A stretch of 64,000 bases of DNA from Mariniphaga sp. (lineage in GTDB: Bacteria > Bacteroidota > Bacteroidia > Bacteroidales > Prolixibacteraceae): NCBI GenBank assembly GCA_024636975.1, contig JAGXGA010000041.1:1-64000 (forward strand). The letters run 5' to 3'. The position numbers and the translations under genes were made by a program. A model generated the notes under the pieces. That model worked only from the letters and a program-made list of their open reading frames with translations. It was not told the origin of the DNA and did not search any database. The number at the start of each line of letters is the position of its first letter. The stretch's first letter is position 1. Shown one piece after another: positions 43,701-52,190 of this stretch.

Positions 43701-44281
43701 ATAATTTCCAGAAAAGGAATTGTCTTATTGTAAATAAATGCTTCATAAGGATAACCGGTTAATTCAAGGCATCCTTTACTCACAAATTGCATGGTCCAAT
43801 TTTCATCAATTTTACAACGATAAGCCATTCCAGGAAGATTATCCATAAAAGATAACATAGCCCTTTCTGATTCAACAAGCGATCGTTCGGTTTCCACCTT
43901 ATCTGTAACATCTTCGAAAACAGAAAAAACACTTAATACTTTTTTATTCAAAGAATCAAACTGAGGAACAGAATTTATTTTTAACCATTTTAGTTTATTA
44001 AGCTTTGAATTGTGAATACCCAAAATTACATTTTCCACTTTTACCCCTGTTTTCAAAGCAATTTGTGAAGGATGTTTATCCTCAGAAAAAGGGTTTCCAT
44101 CAGGATCAATTCCATTGGCAATAGATTTTTTCCCTTTTACCTGACTGGATTTAATTCCAAGTATATTTTCAGCTTCAGCATTGACATATTCAATTTCACC
44201 CCTGCAGTTATGAAATATGATGCCTAGCGGAAATTCCGCAATAAAACGGTGAATATCGGTAAGGTTTGATATAGTAATCAT
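40727..44281 (-). CDS. PAS/GAF hybrid histidine kinase
   Basis: 1184 aa, soluble (no membrane helix). Order: three PAS domains (about 1-130, 140-265, 275-395), a GAF domain (about 410-560), two more PAS (570-690, 695-815), HisKA with SHELRTPLNIIIGF, HATPase_c with NLFKNAVKFTEYG and DTGIGIP, and a C-terminal receiver (LLIVEDDSSSRLL; phospho-Asp in LILMDMKMPVMSG). It senses a cytosolic signal through PAS/GAF and passes phosphate to its receiver and probably to the single-domain regulator encoded 233 bp upstream. Such a kinase is unusual inside a prophage. It reads as host-derived cargo. Confidence 0.88.
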   Translation of the reverse strand: MITISNLTDIHRFIAEFPLGIIFHNCRGEIEYVNAEAENILGIKSSQVKGKKSIANGIDPDGNPFSEDKHPSQIALKTGVKVENVILGIHNSKLNKLKWLKINSVPQFDSLNKKVLSVFSVFEDVTDKVETERSLVESERAMLSFMDNLPGMAYRCKIDENWTMQFVSKGCLELTGYPYEAFIYNKTIPFLEIIHPDDRIKVSQNILTSVENRSTFDVEYRIITADNHIKFVREHGKAIYENNLPVFLEGILEDITEQKSSEQQLIEKELAISSSINAVALTDLTGRMTYVNTSFLKMWGYEAEDEILGKMSLEFWNSPYKVKRVINILLEKGTWQGELVAVKKNRKKFIVLLSASLIYDGEGKPLKMMASFINISKEKRLQDDLKRKLIYEKTISNVSSLFIGSFRLNKAINKSFEEIGRALQASHVFMFQINSSGKLVNNTHEWCAPGELPNKHLMQNLPLSDFPWWTDKLLKNEAIQIKKVSLMPEQAASEKKILKELNIKSLLVLPLYSKKKLLGFFGFDYVDEFQTWDHDDLVLLRMLENIFANAFSRKKAEKKLQLSERKFRQLFFNHTAPKLIIDPSSGDIVEVNSSAASFLGWTMEELESMNFIQLNAQYPELVKKSLEHIKTVRQFNTSFQIRLQDNSVKCIEVFCSMIKIKNKDMIHAIFFDVSEKKQLEKMLILFRKAIEQSPESIIITDRKSNILFVNPMFLQNTGYSAENVLGKKVNEFKSGVQDDKFYDKLWKTIAAGDNWYGEIVNKKKNGELYWEEVSISPIVNEKQEITHFVAIKQDVTEKKKNELELIHAKERAEESDRLKSSFLASISHELRTPLNIIIGFSNIICEITKDKTLGEYSKAINNSGLNLLEIVENLFSVAFDEHHVNLKPTSFQLRELSDLLLKQLRKQVEIANKTELIQLVVTSDDKLLEKNVTADLNKINQVMINLFKNAVKFTEYGRIELKINAVNPSSLILSVKDTGIGIPVNKQDILFQIFRQVDDSHSRKYDGVGIGLAVAQKLAKAMNGNITCSSEPGKGSEFSFFLQVEWKEENVQEKNRETYNFDHSLLIVEDDSSSRLLMEKLLSVTGAKIYIAENGQEAVDIVKSGKVIDLILMDMKMPVMSGYEATAIIKSINSSIPIIALTAYSFEDEKIKIKQAGCDLILTKPVRRNVLLDTLSKYLKKQVN

Positions 44282-44514
44282 CTTTATATCTTATAACGAA
44301 TGCAGAGAAGCGTAACTCTGTTTTCGTAAGTTAAGGTATGCGTCCAATTTTGGGCCAAGATAAATAATTTTTTCTCGACTCAAAAAAAATAAAAGACAAT
44401 TTAGAATGATATTATTGAGCACATCTAAAACAACCAAAAAACCCTTGTCGTAGCAGAAACTTTACTGTAGCTGTTCTCGTTTTGATATTTTTGTGGTGGA
44501 TTTTTAGCCGGTTC

Positions 44515-44904
44515 TTACCCCTGGCTCAATAACTGATCGATCTTTTGCAACAATAACTCCTTATCAATCGGTTTTGAAATAAAATCATTGCAACCTGCTT
44601 CCAATATTTTACTCTTATCATCTTTGAACATTATTGCCGTTTGGACAATTATGGGAACATTAACATTAAACTCCCTGATTTTTCGCGTTGCATATAGCCC
44701 ATTCATTCCAGCCATTTTAATATCCATCAGAATGAGGCAAACATCCGGATTTTTCAAGAGAGCCTGAATGGTATCTTCACCAGTCTCAGTGCGCATAATT
44801 TCGGCTCCAACCTGATTTAGAATATATTCAAGGAGCAGGTAACTATTATCATCATCTTCAGCAATAAGTAATTTTTGACCTGCTAAAAAATTATCTTTCT
44901 TCAT
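44515..44904 (-). CDS. single-domain response regulator
   Basis: 129 aa, receiver only. Acidic pocket LLIAEDDDNSY, phospho-Asp in LILMDIKMAGMNG, Thr in VQTAIM and Lys in FISKPID. No output domain, so it passes phosphate or signals by binding. Likely works with the hybrid kinase that follows on the same strand. Confidence 0.85.
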   Translation of the reverse strand: MKKDNFLAGQKLLIAEDDDNSYLLLEYILNQVGAEIMRTETGEDTIQALLKNPDVCLILMDIKMAGMNGLYATRKIREFNVNVPIIVQTAIMFKDDKSKILEAGCNDFISKPIDKELLLQKIDQLLSQG

Positions 44905-45606
44905 GTTCCCATTTTAGAGTTGATTTTTGTTAGATACAATTATACGGATTTTTAAACAAAAGACACGCTTTCAAATTTTGTATTCAAATTTCTTTAGCCC
45001 CATCAGCGGAACCTGTGGAGCTGATACCACCGGAGCCGTTTCTTTTGGTTCTTTTCTTTGCAGGCATCAAAGAAAAGAACACCAGCGAGGGTTGGGTTCC
45101 GCCATAGCGGAAGGGCCCCAACCCGTACCGGAGAAATGAAAGACCCCAGGGAGAGAAATGGAGCCGGGCGCGTGTTTTTTTTGTCAACTTTTTTTATGAA
45201 AAAAAAGTTATATACCAGCTTCCAGCTATCCACAGCCAAACAATTGAATAAAAAGCTATTAGAAGAATAGTTTTTAAATCAATTGGTTTGTGTGTGTTCA
45301 ATGATGCCAAGCCCGCCCCATCGCTGAGAAAGGAAAAAAGGGCAGAAACGCAGGAAATATGAGTCCTGCCTGATCAGGACGCAGTCCTGATTCCGCTTTC
45401 CCTTCCGTCTGACTGTATTTTCAGTCTGGGGGAAGGAATATAGATACAACAGGTGCAACGTAAGTGCGCCTGTTACCGCATTATTAGAAGCTGGCTCACT
45501 TTATTCAGTGTGCTGGCTTGAAAATTATATGATGAATAGCGGATGATTAATCCCAGCTATGCATTATTTTAATTTCAGGGAACAATTTTCATAAAACTAA
45601 AAGCAT
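44905..45606. other. intergenic region with two strong hairpins
   Basis: GTTCTTTTCTTTG (45048-45060) and its exact complement (45068-45080) form a 13-bp stem with a 7-nt loop; next to it GGTTGGG/CCCAACC with inner CCGC/GCGG (45088-45123). Neither has a T-run. Further right are short pairs around AGTCCTGCC/AGGACGCAG at 45382-45410. No gene seen. It may be a REP-like or small transposon relic. Confidence 0.45.
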
Positions 45607-45940
45607 TTATTCTTCATCTGCTTCTTTTATTGGTTCAACGCTTACGGCTCCGATGCAATTCCGGCAACAAGCCAGTAACAACCCCATCTGATCATTCTTA
45701 TTGATCTTCCAGTACTCAGAAGCCTTATCCAGCAGCTAACCTTCAGGAATCAAGCCTTCAAAGAATGGAAAAAGCCTTTTCTTATGGTACGGGTTATCAG
45801 TCACCGGCATGGTGAAGGTAAAACTTACCCGGATGGTCTTTCACATACTGAGGATCGTATTGAAATACATACTCACCCTCATTGGTTTCGGTAATAACTC
45901 CGGCCAAAAAATTTTTATAATACACTTTCCCCTGTCTCAT
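45607..45940 (-). pseudogene. HipA N-terminal domain gene, disrupted
   Basis: The minus strand reads MRQGKVYYKNFLAGVITET and EGEYVFQYDPQYVKDHPG; then, after a frame change near 45835, FTMPVTDNPYHKKRLFPFF and EGLIPEG, a TAG where Trp is usual, then LLDKASEYWKINKNDQMG up to EADEE and a stop at 45607. This is the HipA_N domain of Bacteroidota split HipA systems. A frameshift plus an in-frame stop inactivate it, and no HipA kinase gene follows. Its ATG overlaps the end of the AbiEii gene by 26 bp. Confidence 0.8.
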
Positions 45941-46928
45941 TTATTCTTGTTTGTAATTCTGAAATCCTTTTTATCAATCCGTCAAAAGTCAAAGCTTCTC
46001 CGTAAATCATGTACCTGGTCATTTCAGTATAATCATTTTCAAAGTTCTTTATTATGGTGCCAGGTGGTACGATTTTGATTTTATCGGGTGTATGATTGCC
46101 ATAGTCAAGTCCTCTTAACGGATTAAATGTTTCTCTATGAGCAACTATGTTATTATAAAGTTCCTTGTCCTGTAATGCTGCAATTCCGTGTTCGGTGTCC
46201 ATTAGCCTAACTAAGTCATACAGGTGTCTTGAAAGCCGGTCTACGCGAATTTTTTCAGGCTCTTGTGAGAATTCTTCGTGGAGCAGAAATATCTTTTCCA
46301 AGAAAGTTCTCTGTGGCAAAACAGATGGAATAATGAGAGCATCATTTGCAAAACTTAGCTTTGGAAAATTGATACTCAAGATAGAATTGATTTCCCGCTT
46401 CTCTGTTGGCTCCATCAAGGAACGGGAACTTACTTCAATCAAAACTCTTTGAGGCAGATATTCCGAATTATCCACTACCGAATTGTAATGAATTTCAATT
46501 ACCTGTGGGTCTTTGTCCGAATCGTTAACGGGCTGTGCAAATAACTCACATTCTTTTATTGCTCCCCATTCTGTCAAAGCCTCAGTTAGGCTTTTGAGAA
46601 ATTCTGTTGAAATGAATTCGCAAGATTGCTTTCTAAGTTTTCTTATTTGTGTTTTACTGATGTCTCCTTCAAATCCAAAAAACCTACGGTCAATCGCCAA
46701 ATCAATATCCTCTGAAAAACGCTCAATCAAATCCCACCCTTTGCTCAATGAAGTGCCGCCTTTAAAAACAATATGTTCGCTGTATGGTAAGGAAAATGAA
46801 CCATTCAGGCACAATGTTACCCACCAATCTTTTTCAATGGCTATGGCTGGCAAACCTGTCAACTCAGTTGCCTGATTGAGGATTTCAATTCTTCTTTCTT
46901 TTGATAAGGTGAGCCAAGTTGTATTCAT
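45915..46928 (-). CDS. abiEii: AbiEii-type nucleotidyltransferase toxin
   Basis: 337 aa. The DUF1814 nucleotidyltransferase core has GGTSLSKGWDLI and SEDIDLAID (Gly-Gly-Thr-Ser and DxD), with a C-terminal Lys/Asp region. AbiEii toxins add nucleotides to tRNA or other targets and cause growth arrest on phage attack. Its start overlaps the antitoxin stop by 4 bp (ATGA). Type IV toxin-antitoxin; here as cargo of the prophage against rival phages. Confidence 0.85.
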   Translation of the reverse strand: MNTTWLTLSKERRIEILNQATELTGLPAIAIEKDWWVTLCLNGSFSLPYSEHIVFKGGTSLSKGWDLIERFSEDIDLAIDRRFFGFEGDISKTQIRKLRKQSCEFISTEFLKSLTEALTEWGAIKECELFAQPVNDSDKDPQVIEIHYNSVVDNSEYLPQRVLIEVSSRSLMEPTEKREINSILSINFPKLSFANDALIIPSVLPQRTFLEKIFLLHEEFSQEPEKIRVDRLSRHLYDLVRLMDTEHGIAALQDKELYNNIVAHRETFNPLRGLDYGNHTPDKIKIVPPGTIIKNFENDYTEMTRYMIYGEALTFDGLIKRISELQTRINETGESVL

Positions 46929-47527
46929 TTAATTGCTTGCATTAATATTTTGTTTATCCAAGCAGGGGAAAGTTTCGCATCATTGATGATGTTTTCCTTT
47001 TTCTCCTTTTTTAAAATGGCTTGAATTTTTTCTATTGTGTAATCATCTACTTTGTTTTGTCCAATGGTTTTGAGTGCCTGAATAGCCAGACTGCTGATTT
47101 CACCTTTTGCCAAAAGATTTTTGGGGCCTGTTTTTTTGAAAGTAATGGTTCGCTTACCAACATTAACGGTTCTTGCTGCTCCGTCAGTCAGATAAACCAT
47201 TTTCATAGGAATTTGGGTAGATAAGCCCAATTTATTTAAAGCCTGAACCCCTGTCGGGACAATTCTTGCTTTATCTCGTCTCGCAATCGCATTGGCTATT
47301 TCTTCGGTTGATGGAAAGAGAACACCAAGCTCTTTGTCAATTTTAGGATTCAGGTAAATTCCGTGAGCCAACCGGACAAGAATTTCTTTTTCTTTCAAAC
47401 GTAACAAGGCTTTCTTAACGCTTTCGGGATTTCCGTAGTCTAAGAAGTCATCCACAAAGAGAACGCTTCCCTTCGGATTGGTCTTCAGTGCTTCCGCAAT
47501 CTTATTTTCTACTTGTGGTCTTTCCAT
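46925..47527 (-). CDS. abiEi: AbiEi-type antitoxin (DUF6088)
   Basis: 200 aa. N-terminal winged helix (SVLFVDDFLDYGNPESVKKALLRLKEKEILVRLAHGIYLNPK) binds operator DNA, and the C-terminal domain neutralises the toxin by a separate route. It precedes the toxin, as usual for AbiE. No clear operator repeats were found in the 300 bp upstream. Confidence 0.85.
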   Translation of the reverse strand: MERPQVENKIAEALKTNPKGSVLFVDDFLDYGNPESVKKALLRLKEKEILVRLAHGIYLNPKIDKELGVLFPSTEEIANAIARRDKARIVPTGVQALNKLGLSTQIPMKMVYLTDGAARTVNVGKRTITFKKTGPKNLLAKGEISSLAIQALKTIGQNKVDDYTIEKIQAILKKEKKENIINDAKLSPAWINKILMQAIK

Positions 47528-47702
47528 GAGTTTAAATTCGTCCCAAATTTAGGAAATATTTGGGACAAGGAAATAGTTAGTGTATGTTTTTTCTGGACAT
47601 TGATGTTAGGTGTAACAGAGTTACCATTATCACAAATTGCGGTTATCTTTATTTCACTATTACTTACTTTAGCCTATAGAATAGGTTTTTTAAAGTTATA
47701 AT

Positions 47703-47714
47703 CGTTTATAAACG
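47703..47714. repeat. cargo-edge palindrome, copy 2
   Basis: CGTTTATAAACG, a perfect palindrome, 36 bp to the left of the structured repeat at 47751. Related to the 18-bp motif at 26503 and 62044. Confidence 0.45.
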
Positions 47715-47750
47715 GAAAAAAGGAATCCAATACAATCAACTGCAACGAAA

Positions 47751-47829
47751 GCGTCAGGGATAGAAGCGGCATCCTTTTATGAAGCTTTAGCGGAAAATAA
47801 AAGATACAGCGAATAGCCCGCCCGGACGC
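47751..47829 (+). repeat. structured dispersed repeat, copy 3 (right edge of AbiE cargo)
   Basis: 79 bp with outer stem GCGTC/GACGC and the shared blocks GATAGAAGCGGCATCC, TTTTATGAAGC, AATAAAAGATACAGC and GCCCGCCCGG. It ends 15 bp before the terminase stop codon. Confidence 0.75.
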
Positions 47830-47843
47830 CCTGAATATTGATA

Positions 47844-49547
47844 TTATATTCTTGGTTCTACATAAGTTGAAGTCCCCTTGTACAACTTGACTGAATACTT
47901 GGTCCATATTCGTTTATCGGCAGCATCGCTAAAGTGTGTGGCTTCCTCGGGCAGTATCTTCTTACTTCGTTCAGAACTTTTATCTTTTTCAAACTTACCA
48001 TTGCGCTCCATCACCCTGGTGTTGTTCATGGAAATCAGCGTGTACTTACAGTTCTTCCCGTTGAAAATCACCTTTGGAAACCTTGAGTCCTCCCCTTTCA
48101 GAATATTAATCCACAGCAGGTACTTGTCGTGTTGTGGCGGTTCCATTCCTTTATGGGTAATGCTTTCTACAGACCAGCCGTTTTTAGTAAGCATTTCAAT
48201 CGCCTGCGAGTTGTACGACTGAGAATTTTTCACATTCGGTTTACGGCTGTCCCCGTAGCGGTCACGGTAGTATTTTATCTTACGTGTAGGATGATCTTTA
48301 TAGTAGTTGCAGAACTGTTCCACAAGGTCATTAATCATGACCTTGCTGACCTCCTGGGGTTTATTGTAAAACTCGTTTATAAAGCAGTCAACAGGTTCCA
48401 CTGCGCCGGTGGCAAAGTTGTAATTGCGCTCCTGTCCAACAGAAAAAAGATTAATTGCAGAACCCCAGTCGGGAGCTATTTCCAGGGGTTTGGAAGGATC
48501 ACAGTCAAGGTCAGCACGGCAGCCCGGAGCTTCAAGACTGCCGGCATCCCAGTTCGTATCTTCAGCAATGCCGCGAATAAAATCGTTATTGAGTGCATCG
48601 TAATACACATGTTTTTGCGGATCCAGGTGGTAATAGCAGTCCTCGACCTTATCAATAACCCAGTTCAGGATTTCAATCATGAACGTGAGCAGGGATTGCT
48701 TTTCAAACTCCCTGAGTATGTAGGAAAACCCCAGGTTCTGAATGTTGTCAAAGGCATTAGCCAGGACAAACAGGATTCCTGACTTACTGACAAAGGGAGT
48801 AATTTGTTTTTTCAGCCGGACAATTTCATTCCAGATGTTTTTAAACAGAACAGCATCCTCTTTTTGCCGGGCATCAATCAACTGAAGCTGCATTTTTACA
48901 ATGCGATTCCAGATATCGAACAATGGAATACCGGCCTCCTGCTCGTAGTAATTGCCGTATTCAAGCAACCATTTCTGGTCCTGTGAATAAGGCATGGAAG
49001 ACACATAGCGGAAACCATGATGTTGTTTTACCGGACGCGAAGACCTTATCCCGAAATGTTCCTCGTTACCCCGGTTGGCAGGAGAAACTTCCTGGTCATA
49101 GCGTTGTTTTACCAGGGTAAGAGCCTCGTCCACAATTTCCCGGTCAAGGTTCGGACCCCGTGAGCTTCCTTCACGCTCCTGGGAAAGCATTAGAAAACCC
49201 GTACCGTTGGAAAAAGAAATAAAGTTTTCGTATTTGGTAACCACTTCATAGGGTGACTTCCATCCTTTGGGCGGCTTCCCCCCGATTTTAAAATCCTTGT
49301 CTTTCTGGTACCCAATTTTCTCAAGGAATTTTATTGAAGAAGGCAACGTGCGAGTGTATATCTGACCGAAAGTCCTGCCGGTGATGGAAGTAATTGAGCG
49401 CGGCATACTGCGGACAATCTGGTTCATCTCCCATCCTATCTTGTGGGATTTACCGGTACCACGGCCCTCAATGTCCACCTCGCTTTTAGCGTTACAGAGA
49501 ACAGAAAAAAGCTGCGGGGTATTCAGGTTTACGACTTCATTAATCAT
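47844..49547 (-). CDS. terL: terminase large subunit
   Basis: 567 aa. ATPase: Walker A VDIEGRGTGKSHK near residue 28 and Walker B-like LDREIVDEAL near 130. C-terminal nuclease half has acidic clusters (EIAPDWGSAINLFS; YRDRYGDS) suiting an RNase H-like fold. It cuts concatemers and drives DNA into the capsid. It overlaps the gene upstream by 4 bp. The portal is not next to it, unlike in most tailed phages. Confidence 0.82.
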   Translation of the reverse strand: MINEVVNLNTPQLFSVLCNAKSEVDIEGRGTGKSHKIGWEMNQIVRSMPRSITSITGRTFGQIYTRTLPSSIKFLEKIGYQKDKDFKIGGKPPKGWKSPYEVVTKYENFISFSNGTGFLMLSQEREGSSRGPNLDREIVDEALTLVKQRYDQEVSPANRGNEEHFGIRSSRPVKQHHGFRYVSSMPYSQDQKWLLEYGNYYEQEAGIPLFDIWNRIVKMQLQLIDARQKEDAVLFKNIWNEIVRLKKQITPFVSKSGILFVLANAFDNIQNLGFSYILREFEKQSLLTFMIEILNWVIDKVEDCYYHLDPQKHVYYDALNNDFIRGIAEDTNWDAGSLEAPGCRADLDCDPSKPLEIAPDWGSAINLFSVGQERNYNFATGAVEPVDCFINEFYNKPQEVSKVMINDLVEQFCNYYKDHPTRKIKYYRDRYGDSRKPNVKNSQSYNSQAIEMLTKNGWSVESITHKGMEPPQHDKYLLWINILKGEDSRFPKVIFNGKNCKYTLISMNNTRVMERNGKFEKDKSSERSKKILPEEATHFSDAADKRIWTKYSVKLYKGTSTYVEPRI

Positions 49548-50140
49548 GTATTCATGATTTGAATTGCACCCTGCTCATCAATTTCATTACTGGCAATGAG
49601 TGCCCGGTTAAGTTCCCGCAGTGTATCTTCGGGAAGTTTATGCAGGTTGTTCACATCAATTTTCAGCGACTGGTTGTTGATGTTCACCATGATGTAAAAC
49701 GAGTGCTTTTCATTACGTTCCGGGTCGGGCAGTTCCTCCGGACGCGAGCCGATGGCTTTCAAAAGGTTGGCATGTTCCTGGGCAATAATACGCCGGTCGT
49801 TGTAGGAATCATGTTTCCGGCACTGTTCAATATTTTTTAAAATGTCATTGATAATCCATGTCAGCCAGAAATCATAATCGAATTCATGGAGGCTGTTGTA
49901 TAACCGTTTGGCTATCCGTGCATCACGGTAAGCGGTTGTTTTACCTATATCCCTGTATTTTGACCTGTGAATAGCGACAGCCTGAATAACCGACGGATTT
50001 TTATCCAGAACCTTACTCATGCTGACTACCCTGTCAAGTAATGCCTGGTGTTCAGCAGGCAGCGGAGAATTCTCCGGGTCCAGGATGTGCGCCTTTATGA
50101 GTTCGTATTTATGGTCGGTCAGTGCTTTACGTGCCATCAC
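49544..50140 (-). CDS. phage protein between the terminase subunits
   Basis: 198 aa (start MMARKAL or one codon later). Helical N-terminal half with SPLPAEHQALLDRVVSMSKVL and a HTH-like stretch KYRDIGKTTAYRDARIAKRLY. It may be a DNA-binding part of the packaging machine. Overlaps terL by 4 bp. Confidence 0.55.
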   Translation of the reverse strand: MMARKALTDHKYELIKAHILDPENSPLPAEHQALLDRVVSMSKVLDKNPSVIQAVAIHRSKYRDIGKTTAYRDARIAKRLYNSLHEFDYDFWLTWIINDILKNIEQCRKHDSYNDRRIIAQEHANLLKAIGSRPEELPDPERNEKHSFYIMVNINNQSLKIDVNNLHKLPEDTLRELNRALIASNEIDEQGAIQIMNT

Positions 50141-50422
50141 TTACAATTTTGAGTTATTCAGCAGTTCCATCATAGATGCCTGCGCGGGGTTGCTGCCGTT
50201 TAAGGCAGCCTGTTTAATTGATTGCCGCAGCTGAATTTCAGCGGTCAGTCTTCCACGGTTGTATGCCTTAAACAAAGGATGTTCGTTTTCCAGAAGCAGT
50301 ACCTGCCGGAATTCATCTTCCTGGTGCATCGGAATTTCAAGGTTGAGCATAATTTCGGAAGGAGAAAAGAACAGTCCTGCCAGCATTTCCACCTCATTAA
50401 GTTGTTCCTCTGTCAAATTCAT
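50141..50422 (-). CDS. terminase small subunit-like protein
   Basis: 93 aa. TEEQLNEVEMLAGLFFSPSEIMLNL is a helix-turn-helix of the kind seen at the start of small terminases, followed by RLTAEIQLRQSIKQAALNGSNPAQ, a pattern common in Bacteroidota phage small subunits. It recognises the packaging start site in such systems. Confidence 0.6.
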   Translation of the reverse strand: MNLTEEQLNEVEMLAGLFFSPSEIMLNLEIPMHQEDEFRQVLLLENEHPLFKAYNRGRLTAEIQLRQSIKQAALNGSNPAQASMMELLNNSKL

Positions 50423-50996
50423 TTTCGAGCGCGTTTAAATCAAAGTCAAAGACCCGGGGGTCTGTAAATATGATGCCCCGTTCCATCTTGGGGTTATTGG
50501 TGGCATTCTGACTGGTGACTATTGAAATGTTCCAGTGGTCGTTCCAGATAAGGGCAATTTTTGCATGCACCGATGAACAGCGGTAGTTGAAAATGGTGGA
50601 AAGCATCTGAAACGGTTTCGGGGAAAGACTTTTGACACGGTTATCGATTATCAGGCGGAACGAAAGGATTTGTTCCAGTTCAATACGCCGCTGAATCTGC
50701 TGAATGCTTTCTGCAGAAATGGAGTACGAGGTCATAAAAACATGGGCCGGTCCTGTTTGCCTGAGTAAATGAAGAATCAGGCGTACCAGGTTAAAATTGC
50801 CGTAACTAAAATAATGGGTGGTAGTACCGGGCAGGATATTTCCGATGGCTTTGGTAAGCGACTGTGACTTATCGTCAACAAAAACACCATCATCGGAAGG
50901 AACAACAACAGAAGCCGCTTCCCCTTTTGTTTTTTCTTCCTTTTGCGGCGTTTCAACGCGAACCGAATTAATTATATCTGCGGCCTTAATCAGCAT
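50397..50996 (-). CDS. phospholipase D-like domain phage protein
   Basis: 199 aa. SSVHAKIALIWNDHWNISIV followed by TSQNATNNPKMERG fits an HxK-type PLD half-site (His, Lys, Asn and Glu in order). Only one such motif, so it would act as a dimer. PLD-fold proteins can be nucleases. Found next to small terminase genes in some Bacteroidota prophages, role unknown. Overlaps both neighbours (11 and 26 bp). Confidence 0.65.
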   Translation of the reverse strand: MLIKAADIINSVRVETPQKEEKTKGEAASVVVPSDDGVFVDDKSQSLTKAIGNILPGTTTHYFSYGNFNLVRLILHLLRQTGPAHVFMTSYSISAESIQQIQRRIELEQILSFRLIIDNRVKSLSPKPFQMLSTIFNYRCSSVHAKIALIWNDHWNISIVTSQNATNNPKMERGIIFTDPRVFDFDLNALENEFDRGTT

Positions 50997-51780
50997 GTTC
51001 CATCTGAATTATCTTGTTGTCAATCTGCTCAATCACCCGGTTGCGTTGTTTTATCCGGTATTCAATCTTTGTGCGTTTTGGCCCTTTGGGCATGGGCATA
51101 ATATTTTCAGCTTTTGTTTTAATCTGGTACATAAGCAGGTTGTTATCCCTTGAATTGGCGCTTTGGTAATTCTTTTTCATTTTCCGCAACTCTGCAGCAT
51201 CATCGGGCAGCTGGGCAGCCTTCAATTTAGGTTCTGCAGGCCAGACAATTTCTTCGGGAGGTATGGTACCCGAAGTTTCATAATCCTTAATAAAGCGGTG
51301 CAGATGGTCCATCCGGGCAGATAATTCCTTAATCCGGCCCAGCAATGCGGCCCTTTTCAAAACATTACCTTCCGTATTTACATGAGGTATGGTCCGCATA
51401 TCCTTATGTTTTAAACTGCGTTGTTTATAGAGATCGGAGTACTGGTATTTTATTTTGCGGATAATATGCGGGTACTGGTCCAGGTCATCCTGTAAAGCAT
51501 AAGAAGGTTGCGGAACCGGAGGTTCAGAAGCCTGTTTTTCGGCAGGGTTCTCAGCTGTAGGCTGAACAGCCCGGGGAAGGTTTTTCCAGTCTATGCCAAC
51601 CGATTTAGGCAGCTCATAAAGCAGTTTGGTATGCATAGCCGGCAATTTCTCCTTACCCGGTTTTGATAAAGTATGAAGTAAAACCTTGTTTTTACTGAAT
51701 TTCGAAAGCAGAACCAGTCCTTCATGAAAACTACGGCCACTGTTCCACCACTGAATAACCTGATGTTGATTTTCATTCAT
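50986..51780 (-). CDS. uncharacterised phage protein
   Basis: 264 aa from MNENQHQVIQWWNSGRSFHEG (a reading to 51891 would begin inside the terminator region). N-terminal segment GLVLLSKFSKNKVLLHTLSKPGKEKL and a long charged helix region (DQYPHIIRKIKYQYSDLYKQR; LLGRIKELSARMDHLHRFI). Conserved in Bacteroidota prophages before the PLD-like gene; function unknown. Confidence 0.55.
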   Translation of the reverse strand: MNENQHQVIQWWNSGRSFHEGLVLLSKFSKNKVLLHTLSKPGKEKLPAMHTKLLYELPKSVGIDWKNLPRAVQPTAENPAEKQASEPPVPQPSYALQDDLDQYPHIIRKIKYQYSDLYKQRSLKHKDMRTIPHVNTEGNVLKRAALLGRIKELSARMDHLHRFIKDYETSGTIPPEEIVWPAEPKLKAAQLPDDAAELRKMKKNYQSANSRDNNLLMYQIKTKAENIMPMPKGPKRTKIEYRIKQRNRVIEQIDNKIIQMEHAD

Positions 51781-51870
51781 GATATTATTTTCTTCTTTTA
51801 ATAATATGTTCAGGCATTTCTGTTCCATCATTTTGAATGCAAGATAAAGCGCGGAAAAAAGGATGGAAAG

Positions 51871-51903
51871 GACAAAAAAAAGGCCCCGCATTGCTGCGGA
51901 GCC
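51871..51903 (-). terminator. terminator between head and packaging genes
   Basis: On the minus strand GGC-CCGCA, GCAA, TGCGG-GCC type stem (51882-51903) followed by eight T. A TTTAGTTTAGTTTGG tract precedes it, like that before the terminator at 8495. Confidence 0.85.
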
Positions 51904-51924
51904 CCAAACTAAACTAAACCTGAA

Positions 51925-52173
51925 TTAAAGCGCGTCATGTGATTCAGCACTACCTTTACTTTTTCTGTCACTTTTGCTTTTACTTATTTTTGGCTGATTG
52001 TAAAGCACCTCTTTGCCCAGGTCGGTAAGTTCAAGGTATGGAAACCCGGAGTCGAATAACTGCTTACACAGTTCAACGGGAACATTTTCCTTACTGAAAT
52101 CAATTGTTCCTTTTCCGGGTACCACAACCCTTCCCGGTACAATCCCGATAATTTTAAAATAGTTTTGCCACAT
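51925..52173 (-). CDS. small phage protein
   Basis: 82 aa (MWQNYFKIIGIVPGRVVVPG), beta-rich start and Lys/Ser-rich tail (ISKSKSDRKSKGSAE). 17 bp after the tube-like gene. Possibly a head-tail accessory protein. Confidence 0.5.
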   Translation of the reverse strand: MWQNYFKIIGIVPGRVVVPGKGTIDFSKENVPVELCKQLFDSGFPYLELTDLGKEVLYNQPKISKSKSDRKSKGSAESHDAL

Positions 52174-52190
52174 AAAAACCGGGGTTTAAA

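Noticed and set aside
44984-45270. Overlapping open frames on both strands around the hairpins at 45 kb
   Set aside because: They translate the hairpins and low-complexity runs; no protein-like pattern.
47513-47701. 62-aa plus-strand frame with a membrane helix
   Set aside because: Begins inside the AbiEi start and has no supporting signal; could be a relic, not strong enough to list.
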